Below, piece by piece: positions 9,490 to 19,733 of a stretch of 40,992 nucleotides of DNA. The notes beneath the pieces are model-generated. The model saw nothing but the letters and a program-made list of their open reading frames with translations. It was not told the DNA's origin and searched no databases. The stretch spans positions 1 to 40,992 of the forward strand of contig JASHPH010000419.1 in NCBI GenBank assembly GCA_030038255.1. Direction: 5' to 3'. The first letter of the stretch is position 1; each line of letters begins with the position of its first letter. Both the position numbers and the translations under genes were made by a program. This DNA comes from Candidatus Sulfotelmatobacter sp. GTDB taxonomy: Bacteria > Acidobacteriota > Terriglobia > Terriglobales > Acidobacteriaceae.

Positions 9490-10440
9490 CTAACTTCGTA
9501 TTACGCGGCTCCAGTCCTTGGGCCGTGGGGCTGCTCTTTCCAGCCGAAACAGAATGAGCAAGAGCGCGGCGAGAAACACGATCGTCGTCGCCGCTCCCAG
9601 CCGCAAAATGTTGTTCACCACCGCGCCGTATTTTCCGGTTGCGGGGTCGTAGTGATAGCAATACAAGAGCACCTGATCGGTCAGGTTGCCGATCTTGCCT
9701 TGCGAGGCTTCGACCAGCCCCATGCGCAAATCTTTCGGCGGAAAATCCACGCCATAGAAGTAGCGCGAAATGCGGCCCTCCGGCGTCAGCACCATGATCG
9801 CCGTGACGTGGGCGTACTCATTGGACTTCGCGTCGTACTGATACTGAAAGCCCACCGCCTTGGTGAGCGCATTGATCGACTCAGCCGGCCCAGTCAGGAA
9901 GTGCCAGCCGGAAGCGGCGCCGGAACGTCCGTAGCGCGCGACGAAATCTTTTTTCTTGGCGGCCGCGTCGGCGGTGGTCTCTTGCGGATTGAAGCTCACG
10001 GTGACGACTTCGAATTCCTTGCCCACGTCGAACTTCACCATCTTCATGGCGCCGGTGAGCCCGGCGAGGGCTTCACCGCAGAGCATGGTGCAGTGGTAAT
10101 AGACCAGGTTGAGGATGATGGGCTTCTTGCCGAAATAGTCGCCGAGTTTGACGCTGCGGCCCGCGTCGTCGACGAAGGCGAGATCGGCGGGAACCTGGGC
10201 GTCGAGATGCTGCTCGATGCCGACGTTCTCCAGCTTCGGCGGGCGGACGTTCGATGGCGGCGACATGATGCCCTGACTCATGCCCTGGCCGAAAGCTTGA
10301 GACGATGCCAGCGTCAGGAGGATGAGCAGGGTCATGAAAATCTTCACACGGCATTTGTAGGGGGGGACGCATTCGTCCGCCCCCGACCGCAGCGAGTCGA
10401 ATGGCTCCATGCAAAGCGAATTGTGATTTGTGCGACTCAC
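9490..10440 (-). CDS. SCO1/SenC-type copper chaperone
   Basis: A thioredoxin-fold protein that delivers copper to the CuA site of subunit II. It carries the copper-binding Cys pair (YYHCTMLCGEAL, Cys117 and Cys121 counted from the GTG) and His211 (EYAHVTAIMVL). It has an exported N-terminus (MTLLILLTLASSQAFGQG) and a C-terminal membrane helix (TTIVFLAALLLILFRL), as in other SCO proteins coded beside ActF. The frame starts at a GTG at 10440 that overlaps the upstream stop (GTGA), but codons 13-30 are encoded by a palindromic repeat (10354-10401). The functional start may therefore be ATG 10335, or GTG 10347, just before the signal peptide. Confidence 0.9.
   Translation of the reverse strand: MSRTNHNSLCMEPFDSLRSGADECVPPYKCRVKIFMTLLILLTLASSQAFGQGMSQGIMSPPSNVRPPKLENVGIEQHLDAQVPADLAFVDDAGRSVKLGDYFGKKPIILNLVYYHCTMLCGEALAGLTGAMKMVKFDVGKEFEVVTVSFNPQETTADAAAKKKDFVARYGRSGAASGWHFLTGPAESINALTKAVGFQYQYDAKSNEYAHVTAIMVLTPEGRISRYFYGVDFPPKDLRMGLVEASQGKIGNLTDQVLLYCYHYDPATGKYGAVVNNILRLGAATTIVFLAALLLILFRLERAAPRPKDWSRVIRS
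10354..10401. repeat. Palindromic repeat at the 5' end of the SCO gene
   Basis: Reading from 10356: TGTAG, then a G-rich arm ending GGACG, CATT, CGTCCGCCCC, then CCGCAGCGAGTCGAA. This is the reverse orientation of the unit at 13039-13084 (Ser/Arg-encoding GTCGAGC part plus a GGACG...CGTCC hairpin plus CCTACA). It lies between the translationally coupled GTG and the signal peptide of SCO and keeps the frame open. Confidence 0.7.
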
Positions 10441-10928
10441 TTCTTTTTTGTTTCCTTCGTATTCGTGCCTACAGTGTTCGAAGCGACTTCCGTGCTGCTC
10501 TGGTTACGGGTTGGCAGACCGCGCTCGGTGATCAAATCCATGGCGCGCTCGATCGGGATGCGTACGATGCCGGCCTTCTGGTCCACATAATCGTAGGTGC
10601 TCAGCGTCTCTTCCTCGTTGAGCCGGATTTTGTTGAGCTGTGTGCGCTCGTCAATTTCCAGCTGCGGGCTGGGAAAGTTCTGCTTCAGGTAATCCCGGTA
10701 ATCCACCGAAAGATGGCGGGTGTCCACCGGAGCGTTCGTAACCAGCGGGCTGACTGGAGCCTGCTCGGCTTCGGTGCGCTTTTCGAGATAGGAATAAAGA
10801 CCGGTCATGAGGAAGTGCGCGATCAGGCCAAACACGGCCAGCCCCAGCAGGAAATAAAGCACGCCGCTGGCGCCAATATCGCGGGGCTCGAAGCCCCCGT
10901 GGCCGGTCGAATTGTGTTCGTTCATCAT
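10437..10928 (-). CDS. Conserved one-helix protein of the ActF-SCO interval, function unknown
   Basis: A 163-aa protein with one predicted membrane helix (SGVLYFLLGLAVFGLIAHFL, about residues 20-40) and a soluble acidic/basic domain. The domain holds LSVDYRDYLKQNFPSPQLEI, a run LNKIRLNEEETLSTYDYVD, and near the end GIVRIPIERAMDLITERGLP; the tail is Thr/Asn/Lys-rich. It lies between actF and SCO in the same direction and overlaps the SCO GTG by 4 bp. Position and topology suggest an accessory subunit or assembly factor of alternative complex III or the caa3 oxidase. I know no named family for it. No Cys or heme motif is present, so it does not carry electrons itself. Confidence 0.8.
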   Translation of the reverse strand: MMNEHNSTGHGGFEPRDIGASGVLYFLLGLAVFGLIAHFLMTGLYSYLEKRTEAEQAPVSPLVTNAPVDTRHLSVDYRDYLKQNFPSPQLEIDERTQLNKIRLNEEETLSTYDYVDQKAGIVRIPIERAMDLITERGLPTRNQSSTEVASNTVGTNTKETKKK

Positions 10929-10940
10929 TTTTTGGTATGA

Positions 10941-11060
10941 GTGCCGTCCCTACGGGACTCGCTCAACTTTGTTTGCGTTTCCCGGCACTACCGTGCCGGG
11001 CTTTCATATCTCGCCGCTTCGCGGCTGGAGCCGGGCGATCAAGCCGTGCCCTTCCCAATC
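10941..11060. repeat. Palindromic repeat cluster between actF and the 163-aa gene
   Basis: The 139-nt gap is almost all repeat. It holds GTCCC-TAC-GGGAC (10946-10958), CCCGGCACTACCGTGCCGGG (10981-11000, perfect 8-bp arms), then CGCCGCTTCGCGGCTGG (11012-11028) and AAGCCGTGCCCTTCCC. The same order of elements appears at 15150-15195 and 18627-18710. Confidence 0.8.
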
Positions 11061-11067
11061 TCTTCCG

Positions 11068-12300
11068 CTAGGTGCCTCCGTGATGCGGGGCCGGCTCCAG
11101 AACTTCCGAGGCTTGCGCGTCGTACACGGGGAGCAACGGCAACGATGCCAGGTTGCGGAAGAACAACGCCATCCACAGGCAGCCGATCGCCAGCGGCACC
11201 ACAATGTCGGCCACGGTCACGCGGAACGTCTGCGAGAAATTCGGCTCGATGATCCAGAATAGGTCGACGAAGCGCATGCAGAGCAGCCACACCGCCAGCC
11301 AGAACAACTTGCGAATATTGCGCTTGAAGGGCCGCGACAAAAGAATCGCGAAGGGAATGGCGAAGTGGAAGATCACAATGAACAAGCCCACATATCCCCA
11401 TCCGTCATTCAGGCGCCGCATGTAATACGTGATTTCTGTCGGCAGATTTCCCGCCCAGATGATGAGCCACTGCGAGAAATTGAAATAGGCCCAGACCATG
11501 ATGAAGGTCAGCATCCACTTGCCATGGTCGTGGACGAACTCGGGCTTGAGCAGGTCCGACATGGGTTTGTAGTCGACCAGAATGCGCTCGACGAACACGG
11601 CGAAGCACATCGCCGCCAGAACTTCGCCGATCAGAATGACCAAGCCGAAGATGGTCGAGATCCAACTGGGATCAAGCGACATGACCCAGTCGATTGCGGC
11701 AAAAGAAATCGTAAATCCGCAGAGAATGAGTCCCGGGCCGCTGACGGCTTTGAAGCGCTGCGTGTTGTCGCGTGCCGAGGGGGAGTCTCCTTCTTTTGAC
11801 CACTTTGATAGCAGAAACGAAAGCAGATTCCAGATGGCGAAGTAGAAGACGGCGCGAAGGAAGAAGCCGCGCGGCGTCAGGTAGCTCTCGAGAATGAAAC
11901 GGTTCTTGTCAAGATGCTCTCGGATGTGCGCGTCGGTGATCGCGCCCAGCGGCATCGCCCACGGATACATTCTTTTCTGCCACACGGCAATGAGCAGCGG
12001 AAGGAAGAGCACTGACAGGAACGGCAGCGTGCGCATGGCCGCGCCCTGTATGCGCCGGATCACGACGCCCCAGCCCCCGCCCGTCAAATGCCTGATCATA
12101 ATGATCGCCATGGAGCCAAGGGCGACGCCGAGCCAATCCATGAAGCCGAGCAGGTAGGCCTGATAGAAGTCGTCGGGGCGTGTGAAGGCGAGCGCTGCCG
12201 CAGCGATCGCGAGGACGACGCCAGCAATCAGCAGCCGCTGTGCGATGGTCTTCACCACCGGCGGGGCTGTGAGGTCGAGTTTGGCGGTCGGCGCGATCAT
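11068..12300 (-). CDS. actF: Alternative complex III subunit ActF (quinone-interacting NrfD-like)
   Basis: A 410-aa integral membrane protein with about ten helices. It is one of the two membrane subunits of alternative complex III that resemble NrfD/PsrC; the larger one, ActC, is also coded here. Visible landmarks are the first helix LLIAGVVLAIAAAALAF, the loop DKNRFILESYLTPRGFFLR, and the middle helices SFAAIDWVMSLDPSW and FIMVWAYFNFSQWLIIWAGNLP, typical of ActF. The gene overlaps the end of actE by 4 bp (ATGA), consistent with coupled translation. The stop is followed by a repeat-filled gap of 139 nt. Confidence 0.93.
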   Translation of the reverse strand: MIAPTAKLDLTAPPVVKTIAQRLLIAGVVLAIAAAALAFTRPDDFYQAYLLGFMDWLGVALGSMAIIMIRHLTGGGWGVVIRRIQGAAMRTLPFLSVLFLPLLIAVWQKRMYPWAMPLGAITDAHIREHLDKNRFILESYLTPRGFFLRAVFYFAIWNLLSFLLSKWSKEGDSPSARDNTQRFKAVSGPGLILCGFTISFAAIDWVMSLDPSWISTIFGLVILIGEVLAAMCFAVFVERILVDYKPMSDLLKPEFVHDHGKWMLTFIMVWAYFNFSQWLIIWAGNLPTEITYYMRRLNDGWGYVGLFIVIFHFAIPFAILLSRPFKRNIRKLFWLAVWLLCMRFVDLFWIIEPNFSQTFRVTVADIVVPLAIGCLWMALFFRNLASLPLLPVYDAQASEVLEPAPHHGGT

Positions 12301-13157
12301 TTCGTTTCTTCTTTCTCAGGCGCGGATTTCTTTTCCGGCGCCAGGATGGGCAGTGTCGCTCCCGTGCCGGGTTCGGCGAATTTCGGCGGCTGCGACGGAA
12401 TCTGCCGTCCCACGGGCACGTCGGCCATGGTCGCGTTCTGGCTCAGTTGCAGGGCGCGAACGTAGGCAACGATGTCCCAGCGGTCCTGCGGCGGAATTTG
12501 CGACGCATAGTCGGGCATGATGCCGAAGCCGTTGGTGATGACGTCGAAGAAATATCCGAGCGGCGCTTTCTGCAGCCGCGGAATGTGGTACGACGGTGGC
12601 TTTCGCGAGAAACCGCGGGACGGGACGAATCCGTTGCCGTCGCCCAGACGTGAATGGCAGGGGGCGCAGAAAATGTTGAAGCGCTCGCGGCCGCGCTCGA
12701 GAACGGCCTTGGTGACGGGGAAGGGCATGAAGTCGCCGGGATTGGCGCCGATTTTGCCGGTGTAGAAATAGGTGTCGGCGCGGAGGTCGCCGCGGGCGAC
12801 GGCGCCTTCGACCAGAGGACGAGCTGAACGCCGGTCTGTGTAGAAGTCGCTGCGCGCGAGCGGATTCTGGCGCGGCTGCACGTGCATGTCGATGCGGCAG
12901 GCGGAGGTGAGGGCGATGGCTGCGAGCAGGATTGTGCAGGTGAAAATCGTGTGCAGTCCGCCGCCGGAATTTCCCACGTCTCGCAAAACCGGCGAGACGT
13001 GGGGCACCCCAATTTTATGGCTCTCCACCAGAGAACCTGTCGAGCTGCGCTCGACCGGGCGGACGAATGCGTCCGCCCCTACACGGCCGTCGAGCTGCGC
13101 TCGACCGGACAGCCGGGGGCGGCTGTCCCTACATGGATTTTGGCGGAGGCGAGACAT
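12297..13157 (-). CDS. actE: Alternative complex III subunit ActE (mono-heme cytochrome c lipoprotein), N-terminus repeat-expanded
   Basis: A mono-heme cytochrome c with CAPCH (residues 164-168 from ATG 13157) and a candidate axial Met in GIMPDYASQIPP. The export signal is a lipobox segment (HTIFTCTILLAAIALTSAC, Cys87), so the protein is anchored by lipid outside the membrane, as ActE is in Rhodothermus. It passes electrons from the ActA/ActB part to the oxidase. ATG 13157 directly follows the actD stop and has GGAGG 11 nt upstream, and MSRLRQ would be a fitting basic n-region. Yet about 60 codons between it and the hydrophobic segment are encoded by palindromic repeats. Alternative starts are TTG 12986 or GTG 12977. 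Confidence 0.88.
   Translation of the reverse strand: MSRLRQNPCRDSRPRLSGRAQLDGRVGADAFVRPVERSSTGSLVESHKIGVPHVSPVLRDVGNSGGGLHTIFTCTILLAAIALTSACRIDMHVQPRQNPLARSDFYTDRRSARPLVEGAVARGDLRADTYFYTGKIGANPGDFMPFPVTKAVLERGRERFNIFCAPCHSRLGDGNGFVPSRGFSRKPPSYHIPRLQKAPLGYFFDVITNGFGIMPDYASQIPPQDRWDIVAYVRALQLSQNATMADVPVGRQIPSQPPKFAEPGTGATLPILAPEKKSAPEKEETK
12973..13003. repeat. Perfect 12-bp inverted repeat before the ActE signal peptide
   Basis: CCCACGTCTCGC (12973-12984), a 7-base loop AAAACCG, and GCGAGACGTGGG (12992-13003) form a perfect 12-bp stem, followed by GCACCCCAATTTT. On the minus strand it lies immediately before the coding region of the ActE lipobox segment, and one candidate start (GTG 12977) is inside the stem. 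Confidence 0.8.
13039..13136. repeat. Two tandem composite palindromic units upstream of/inside actE
   Basis: GTCGAGCTGCGCTCGAC occurs at 13039-13055 and again at 13089-13105, exactly 50 bp apart. Each copy is followed by a second hairpin with a different stem: GGGCGGACG-AATG-CGTCCGCCC with tail CTACAC (from 13057), and GGACAGCC-GGGGGC-GGCTGTCC with tail CTACATGG (13107-13136). The second unit is nearly identical to 36371-36418 inside pgeF, in reverse orientation on the plus strand. Confidence 0.85.
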
Positions 13158-13697
13158 CTAGCTGGGCACCTCCGAGAGGGAGCGTGGATTCAGGCCCTCC
13201 ATGAACTTGCGCGTTTCCGCGGGATCGTATTTTTTGTCGGAAGAAAAGACGATCAGGAAAAAACGGTCTTTCGACGCGGACGAAAATCGCGGCACGTTGA
13301 ACACCGGGTGGTACGGCATGGGCAAGCCGTTGAGGGCGAGCATGCCGAAGACGGCGGAGATGCCGGCGAAGAGAATCGTCATCTCGAAGGTGATCACGAT
13401 GAACGCGGGCCACGAGTGGTACGGTTTGCCGCCGATGTTCAGCGGGTAGTCGACGGCCGACATCCAGTACTGCATCAGGTAGCCGCTGATGCCGCCGATC
13501 AGGCCGCCGATGAGTACGACCAGCGGAACTTCATCATGATGGAATCCGATTTCCTCCGCCAGCCCTTCGATGGGGAAGGGGCTGTAGGCGTCGATCTTCT
13601 TGTAGCCGGCTTGATGCGTCTTCTTGGCCGCGTCGAGGAGGGCCTGGGCGGAATCGAATTCCGCCATGATGCCGTAGATGGGATCGCGATGGGCCAT
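13158..13697 (-). CDS. actD: Alternative complex III subunit ActD (DUF3341)
   Basis: A 179-aa protein of the DUF3341 family. It has a soluble N-terminal part (YGIMAEFDSAQALLDAA; DAYSPFPIEGL, a family signature), two membrane helices (LVVLIGGLIGGISGYLM and FIVITFEMTILFAGISAVFGML) and a C-terminal soluble tail containing PRFSSASKDRFFLIVFSSD. In alternative complex III, ActD is a membrane subunit without cofactors that packs against ActC/ActF. Its ATG overlaps the actC stop by one base (TAATG). Confidence 0.95.
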   Translation of the reverse strand: MAHRDPIYGIMAEFDSAQALLDAAKKTHQAGYKKIDAYSPFPIEGLAEEIGFHHDEVPLVVLIGGLIGGISGYLMQYWMSAVDYPLNIGGKPYHSWPAFIVITFEMTILFAGISAVFGMLALNGLPMPYHPVFNVPRFSSASKDRFFLIVFSSDKKYDPAETRKFMEGLNPRSLSEVPS

Positions 13698-15067
13698 TAT
13701 TCCCTCACCTCCGCTTCAGGCAGAAGGGTGCGCATCTCGAAGATCGAAATGGCGGGCAGCACGCGCAGGAACAGGAACATGAGCATCAGGAACATGCCGA
13801 TGGTGCCGAAGTACGTCATCCAGTCCCAGCGCGTGGGGTAGTACATGCCCCAGGAAGAGGTGAGGAAGTCGCGGTGCAGGCTCAGGACGACGATGACGAA
13901 GCGCTCAAGCCACATGCCAACCAGAATGACGCCGGAGATGAAGAACAGCGCGACCGGGCTGGTGCGCAGCTTGCGAATCCACAGCACCTGCGGGATGAAG
14001 ATGTTGCAAATGAGAAGAGCCCAGTAGGGACCGGCGTAGGGCCCGTGCAGGCGGTTCCAGAGTGTGAAGGCGTCGTAGCGGTCGCCACCGTACCATCCCA
14101 TGAAGGCTTCGATCATGTAGCCGTAGGCGACGATGAGGCCGGTAGCGAGCATGACTTTGGCCGAGTTCTGCAGATGGCGTTCAGTGATGAAATCTTCGAG
14201 GCCGTAAATTTTGCGGATGGGGATGGCCAGCATCAGCACCATGGCGAAGCCGGAGTAAATCGCGCCGGCGACGAAGTACGGAGGGAAAATCGTGGTGTGC
14301 CATCCGGGGACGATGCCGACGGCGAAGTCGAAACTCACGACCGTGTGCACGGAGAGCACGAGCGGCGTGGCCAGTCCTGCGAGCAGCAGGTACATCGTCT
14401 CGTAACGGTGCCAGTGGCGGGCGGATCCGCGCCAGCCGAACGAGAGCATGCCGTAGACAATCCTGAGGCACTTATTTTCGGTGCGGTCGCGCAGCGTGGC
14501 GAGATCGGGGATGAGCCCAGTGAACCAGAAGAGCGCGGAGATCGTGGCGTAGGTGGAGACGGCGAAGACGTCCCACATGAGCGGGCTGCGGAATTGCGGC
14601 CACACGCCCATGGTATTGGGAATCGGGAACAGCCAGTAAGCAAGCCACGGACGGCCGACGTGGATAGCGGGAAAAATTCCGGCGCTGGCGACGGCGAAGA
14701 GCGTCATGGCTTCGGCAAAACGGTTGATGGAATTGCGCCAGGATTGACGGAGTAGTAAGAGAATGGCGGAGATGAGCGTGCCGGCGTGGCCGATACCGAT
14801 CCACCAGACGAAGTTGACGATGGCGAAGCCCCATCCGATGGGGATGGTCACGCCCCAGATGCCGATGCCTTTGAGAAACAGGTAGCCGATGGCGTAGAGC
14901 AGCATCATGGTGGCCATGAAGCAGAGACCGAAGCCGATGAACCATCCGTTCGACACCGGACGGGTCAGCACGATGGCCGAGATTTTTTCCGTGACCGTGC
15001 CGAAGGTGTGGCCGGGTTCGATGACCGGGGCGCGTTCGACCGTCGGCGATTTGTATTGATCGTTCAT
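13697..15067 (-). CDS. actC: Alternative complex III subunit ActC (NrfD-like quinol-binding)
   Basis: A 456-aa NrfD/PsrC-family membrane protein with about ten helices. It shows the family landmarks WGFAIVNFVWWIGIGHAGT, HVGRPWLAYWLFPIPN, LWDVFAVSTY-like PLMWDVFAVSTYATIS, HTVVSFDFAVGIVPGWHTT and LEDFITERHLQN. ActC is the main quinol-oxidising membrane subunit and lies against the Fe-S subunit ActB. ATG 15067 is preceded by a 403-nt repeat-filled gap after actB, so this half of the cluster may have its own translation or transcript start. The downstream actD overlaps the stop. Confidence 0.95.
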   Translation of the reverse strand: MNDQYKSPTVERAPVIEPGHTFGTVTEKISAIVLTRPVSNGWFIGFGLCFMATMMLLYAIGYLFLKGIGIWGVTIPIGWGFAIVNFVWWIGIGHAGTLISAILLLLRQSWRNSINRFAEAMTLFAVASAGIFPAIHVGRPWLAYWLFPIPNTMGVWPQFRSPLMWDVFAVSTYATISALFWFTGLIPDLATLRDRTENKCLRIVYGMLSFGWRGSARHWHRYETMYLLLAGLATPLVLSVHTVVSFDFAVGIVPGWHTTIFPPYFVAGAIYSGFAMVLMLAIPIRKIYGLEDFITERHLQNSAKVMLATGLIVAYGYMIEAFMGWYGGDRYDAFTLWNRLHGPYAGPYWALLICNIFIPQVLWIRKLRTSPVALFFISGVILVGMWLERFVIVVLSLHRDFLTSSWGMYYPTRWDWMTYFGTIGMFLMLMFLFLRVLPAISIFEMRTLLPEAEVRE

Positions 15068-15070
15068 CGT

Positions 15071-15470
15071 TGAATCGTGCCGTCCCCTTCGACGCGCTGC
15101 GCTTGCTCAGGGCAGGCTCTAGGGGACTGGTTCGGTGTTTCGCGTCTTTCCCGGCACTTCCGTGCCGGGCTTTCACATCCCGCCGCTACGCGGCTGGTGG
15201 ATCTCGGGGAATAAAGAGCCCCTCTGTCTCCAAAAGTCGCCTTAGCGCGACCCCTCAGCGGCTAAAGCCGCGTCGTTCATTCCGCTGTAACGGCACCCTT
15301 CGACTCGCTCCACTCGCTCAGGGCAGGCTCAAAAGCAAAAGTCGTGCCCTTCCCGTTCGTTCCAGCGGCGCGGCTGAAGCCGCGCCCTTTCAAAACAAGA
15401 TTGCGGCTTCAAAACAAAACTGCAGCCGCGCTTCGCGCGAGGACGGATGAATGCGTCCGTCCCTACATGA
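15071..15470. repeat. 403-bp actB-actC gap made of palindromic repeats
   Basis: No gene is credible here. Elements in order: GTCCCC (15082-15087) and GGGGAC (15122-15127) enclose a nested CTCAGGGCAGGCT element; CCCGGCACTTCCGTGCCGGG (15150-15169); CGCCGCTACGCGGCTGG (15181-15197); CCTCAGCGGCTAAAGCCGCG (15253-15272); CGGCAC (15291-15296) and GTGCC (15344-15348) enclose another nested element; GGCGCGGCT-GA-AGCCGCGCC (15367-15386); and GGACGGATGAATGCGTCC with tail CCCTACATGAC (from 15441). Confidence 0.85.
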
Positions 15471-18605
<3,135 letters not shown>

Positions 18606-18621
18606 GCGTTACGGATTTCTT

Positions 18622-18782
18622 GTGGCGTCCCTACGGGACTCGTTCTGCTTTTTCTATGCTTCCCCGGCACTTCCGTGCCGGGCTCTTACATTCCGCCGCT
18701 TCGCGGCTGCTATGCCTCAGCGGCTAAAGCCGCTCCTTATAATTCCCGCTTTCGGCGCGGCTGAAGCCGTGCCCTTTCAAAA
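18622..18782. repeat. Palindromic repeat cluster between actA and actB
   Basis: GTCCC-TAC-GGGAC (18627-18639), CCCGGCACTTCCGTGCCGGG (18663-18682), CCGCCGCTTCGCGGCTGC (18693-18710), AGCGGC-TAAA-GCCGCT (18719-18734) and GGCGCGGCT-GA-AGCCGTGCC (18754-18773) fill the 180-nt gap. Order and spacing match 10941-11060 and parts of 15071-15470. Confidence 0.85.
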
Positions 18783-18785
18783 CTC

Positions 18786-19484
18786 TCATCTATGACACGT
18801 ACTGCACGTCGTAATGTCTTTCACGCTGCGCACGTTGTACTTCTTCAACAAGGCTGTACCCAACTCGAGTTGATCTGTGTAGCTCTTGCCGTCGACTACG
18901 ACCGGGTTCGCGCTCGTCGGTTGCTGGTAGCGCATGTTGAACACCTGATCGCGCGGGCGGAGATTTTTCTCCGGGGCGCGATGGCAGCCCAGGCACCATT
19001 CCATCTGGAGCGATTCCTGCTGATACATCAGAGGCATCTGATCGACCGGGCCGTGGCAGGTGTTGCAGCCGACTCCTTTATTGATATGAATGCTGTGATT
19101 GAAATAGACGAAGTCGGGAAGCTGGTTGACGCGCGTCCACTGCAGCGATTCGCCAGATTTGTAGCTGGCGCGCACGGGCTCGAGCAGCTGGGCGTTGGTC
19201 CAGATCTGCGAGTGACAGTTCATGCAGGTGCGGGTCGGCGGAATGCCGGCGAAGCTGGAGGTTTCGACCGAGGTGTGGCAGTAGCGGCAGTCGATGCCGA
19301 GTCCGGTGACGTGGTGCTGATGGCTGAAAGGCACCGGCTGCGGCTTGCGCACGCCGGCATAGGTCACGTACGGCGAGCGCTGGATTTCCATTGCGACCCA
19401 GGCGAGGGCTGCAATCACGAATACTGCGCCAAAAATTGTGGCGCGCGACAGAGTATTAGTGCTGCGATGAAAGATCTGCGACAT
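18786..19484 (-). CDS. actA: Alternative complex III subunit ActA (pentaheme cytochrome c)
   Basis: A 232-aa protein with one N-terminal membrane helix (TIFGAVFVIAALAWVAM) and five CxxCH motifs: CRYCH (66-70), CMNCH (87-91), CNTCH (140-144), CLGCH (164-168) and CSTCH (227-231, at the very end). The heme spacing and the FSHQHHVTGLGIDC segment are typical of ActA, a periplasm-facing relay between ActB clusters and ActE. It is the first gene of the cluster, and a candidate promoter lies at 19603-19632. The Shine-Dalgarno sequence (AAGAGA) before ATG 19484 is weak. Confidence 0.96.
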   Translation of the reverse strand: MSQIFHRSTNTLSRATIFGAVFVIAALAWVAMEIQRSPYVTYAGVRKPQPVPFSHQHHVTGLGIDCRYCHTSVETSSFAGIPPTRTCMNCHSQIWTNAQLLEPVRASYKSGESLQWTRVNQLPDFVYFNHSIHINKGVGCNTCHGPVDQMPLMYQQESLQMEWCLGCHRAPEKNLRPRDQVFNMRYQQPTSANPVVVDGKSYTDQLELGTALLKKYNVRSVKDITTCSTCHR

Positions 19485-19602
19485 TCTCTTATTGCTTGAT
19501 GAAGAGACCCGGCGGATCGTCCGCTGCTTATTAGTGCTGGTTTAGTTACGGCGAAAAAGAAAACCACCCACAGGTTTTCTAAAGTTGGTTGTGAAACCAA
19601 AA

Positions 19603-19632
19603 ATTATAAACAGTCCTCCCCCACTTTGTCGC
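19603..19632 (-). promoter_or_regulatory. Candidate promoter of the act/cox cluster
   Basis: On the minus strand TATAAT (19608-19603) is an exact -10 hexamer; GCGACA (19632-19627) is a -35 candidate with 18-nt spacing. The leader to actA would be about 110 nt. The region is strikingly A/T-rich compared with its surroundings. Confidence 0.5.
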
Positions 19633-19638
19633 GCGCTG

Positions 19639-19656
19639 TTGGAAAAAATTTTCTAA
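19639..19656. promoter_or_regulatory. Candidate operator or UP element upstream of the act promoter
   Basis: TTGGAAAA-AA-TTTTCTAA is an 18-bp inverted repeat with 8-bp arms and one mismatch. It is centred about 18 bp upstream of the -35 candidate. It could bind a regulator or act as an A/T-rich UP element. Confidence 0.35.
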
Positions 19657-19733
19657 ATTGATGATGCCACGTTGGGAAAAAGGTACGAGGCTTCTTGCGG
19701 GCGACCTGGTTAATTTCGCGGAAAAGATCGAGC

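Noticed and set aside
13039-13136. CRISPR-like direct repeat with 50-bp period
   Set aside because: Only two copies, each a part of a palindromic unit found elsewhere; no spacer array or cas gene.
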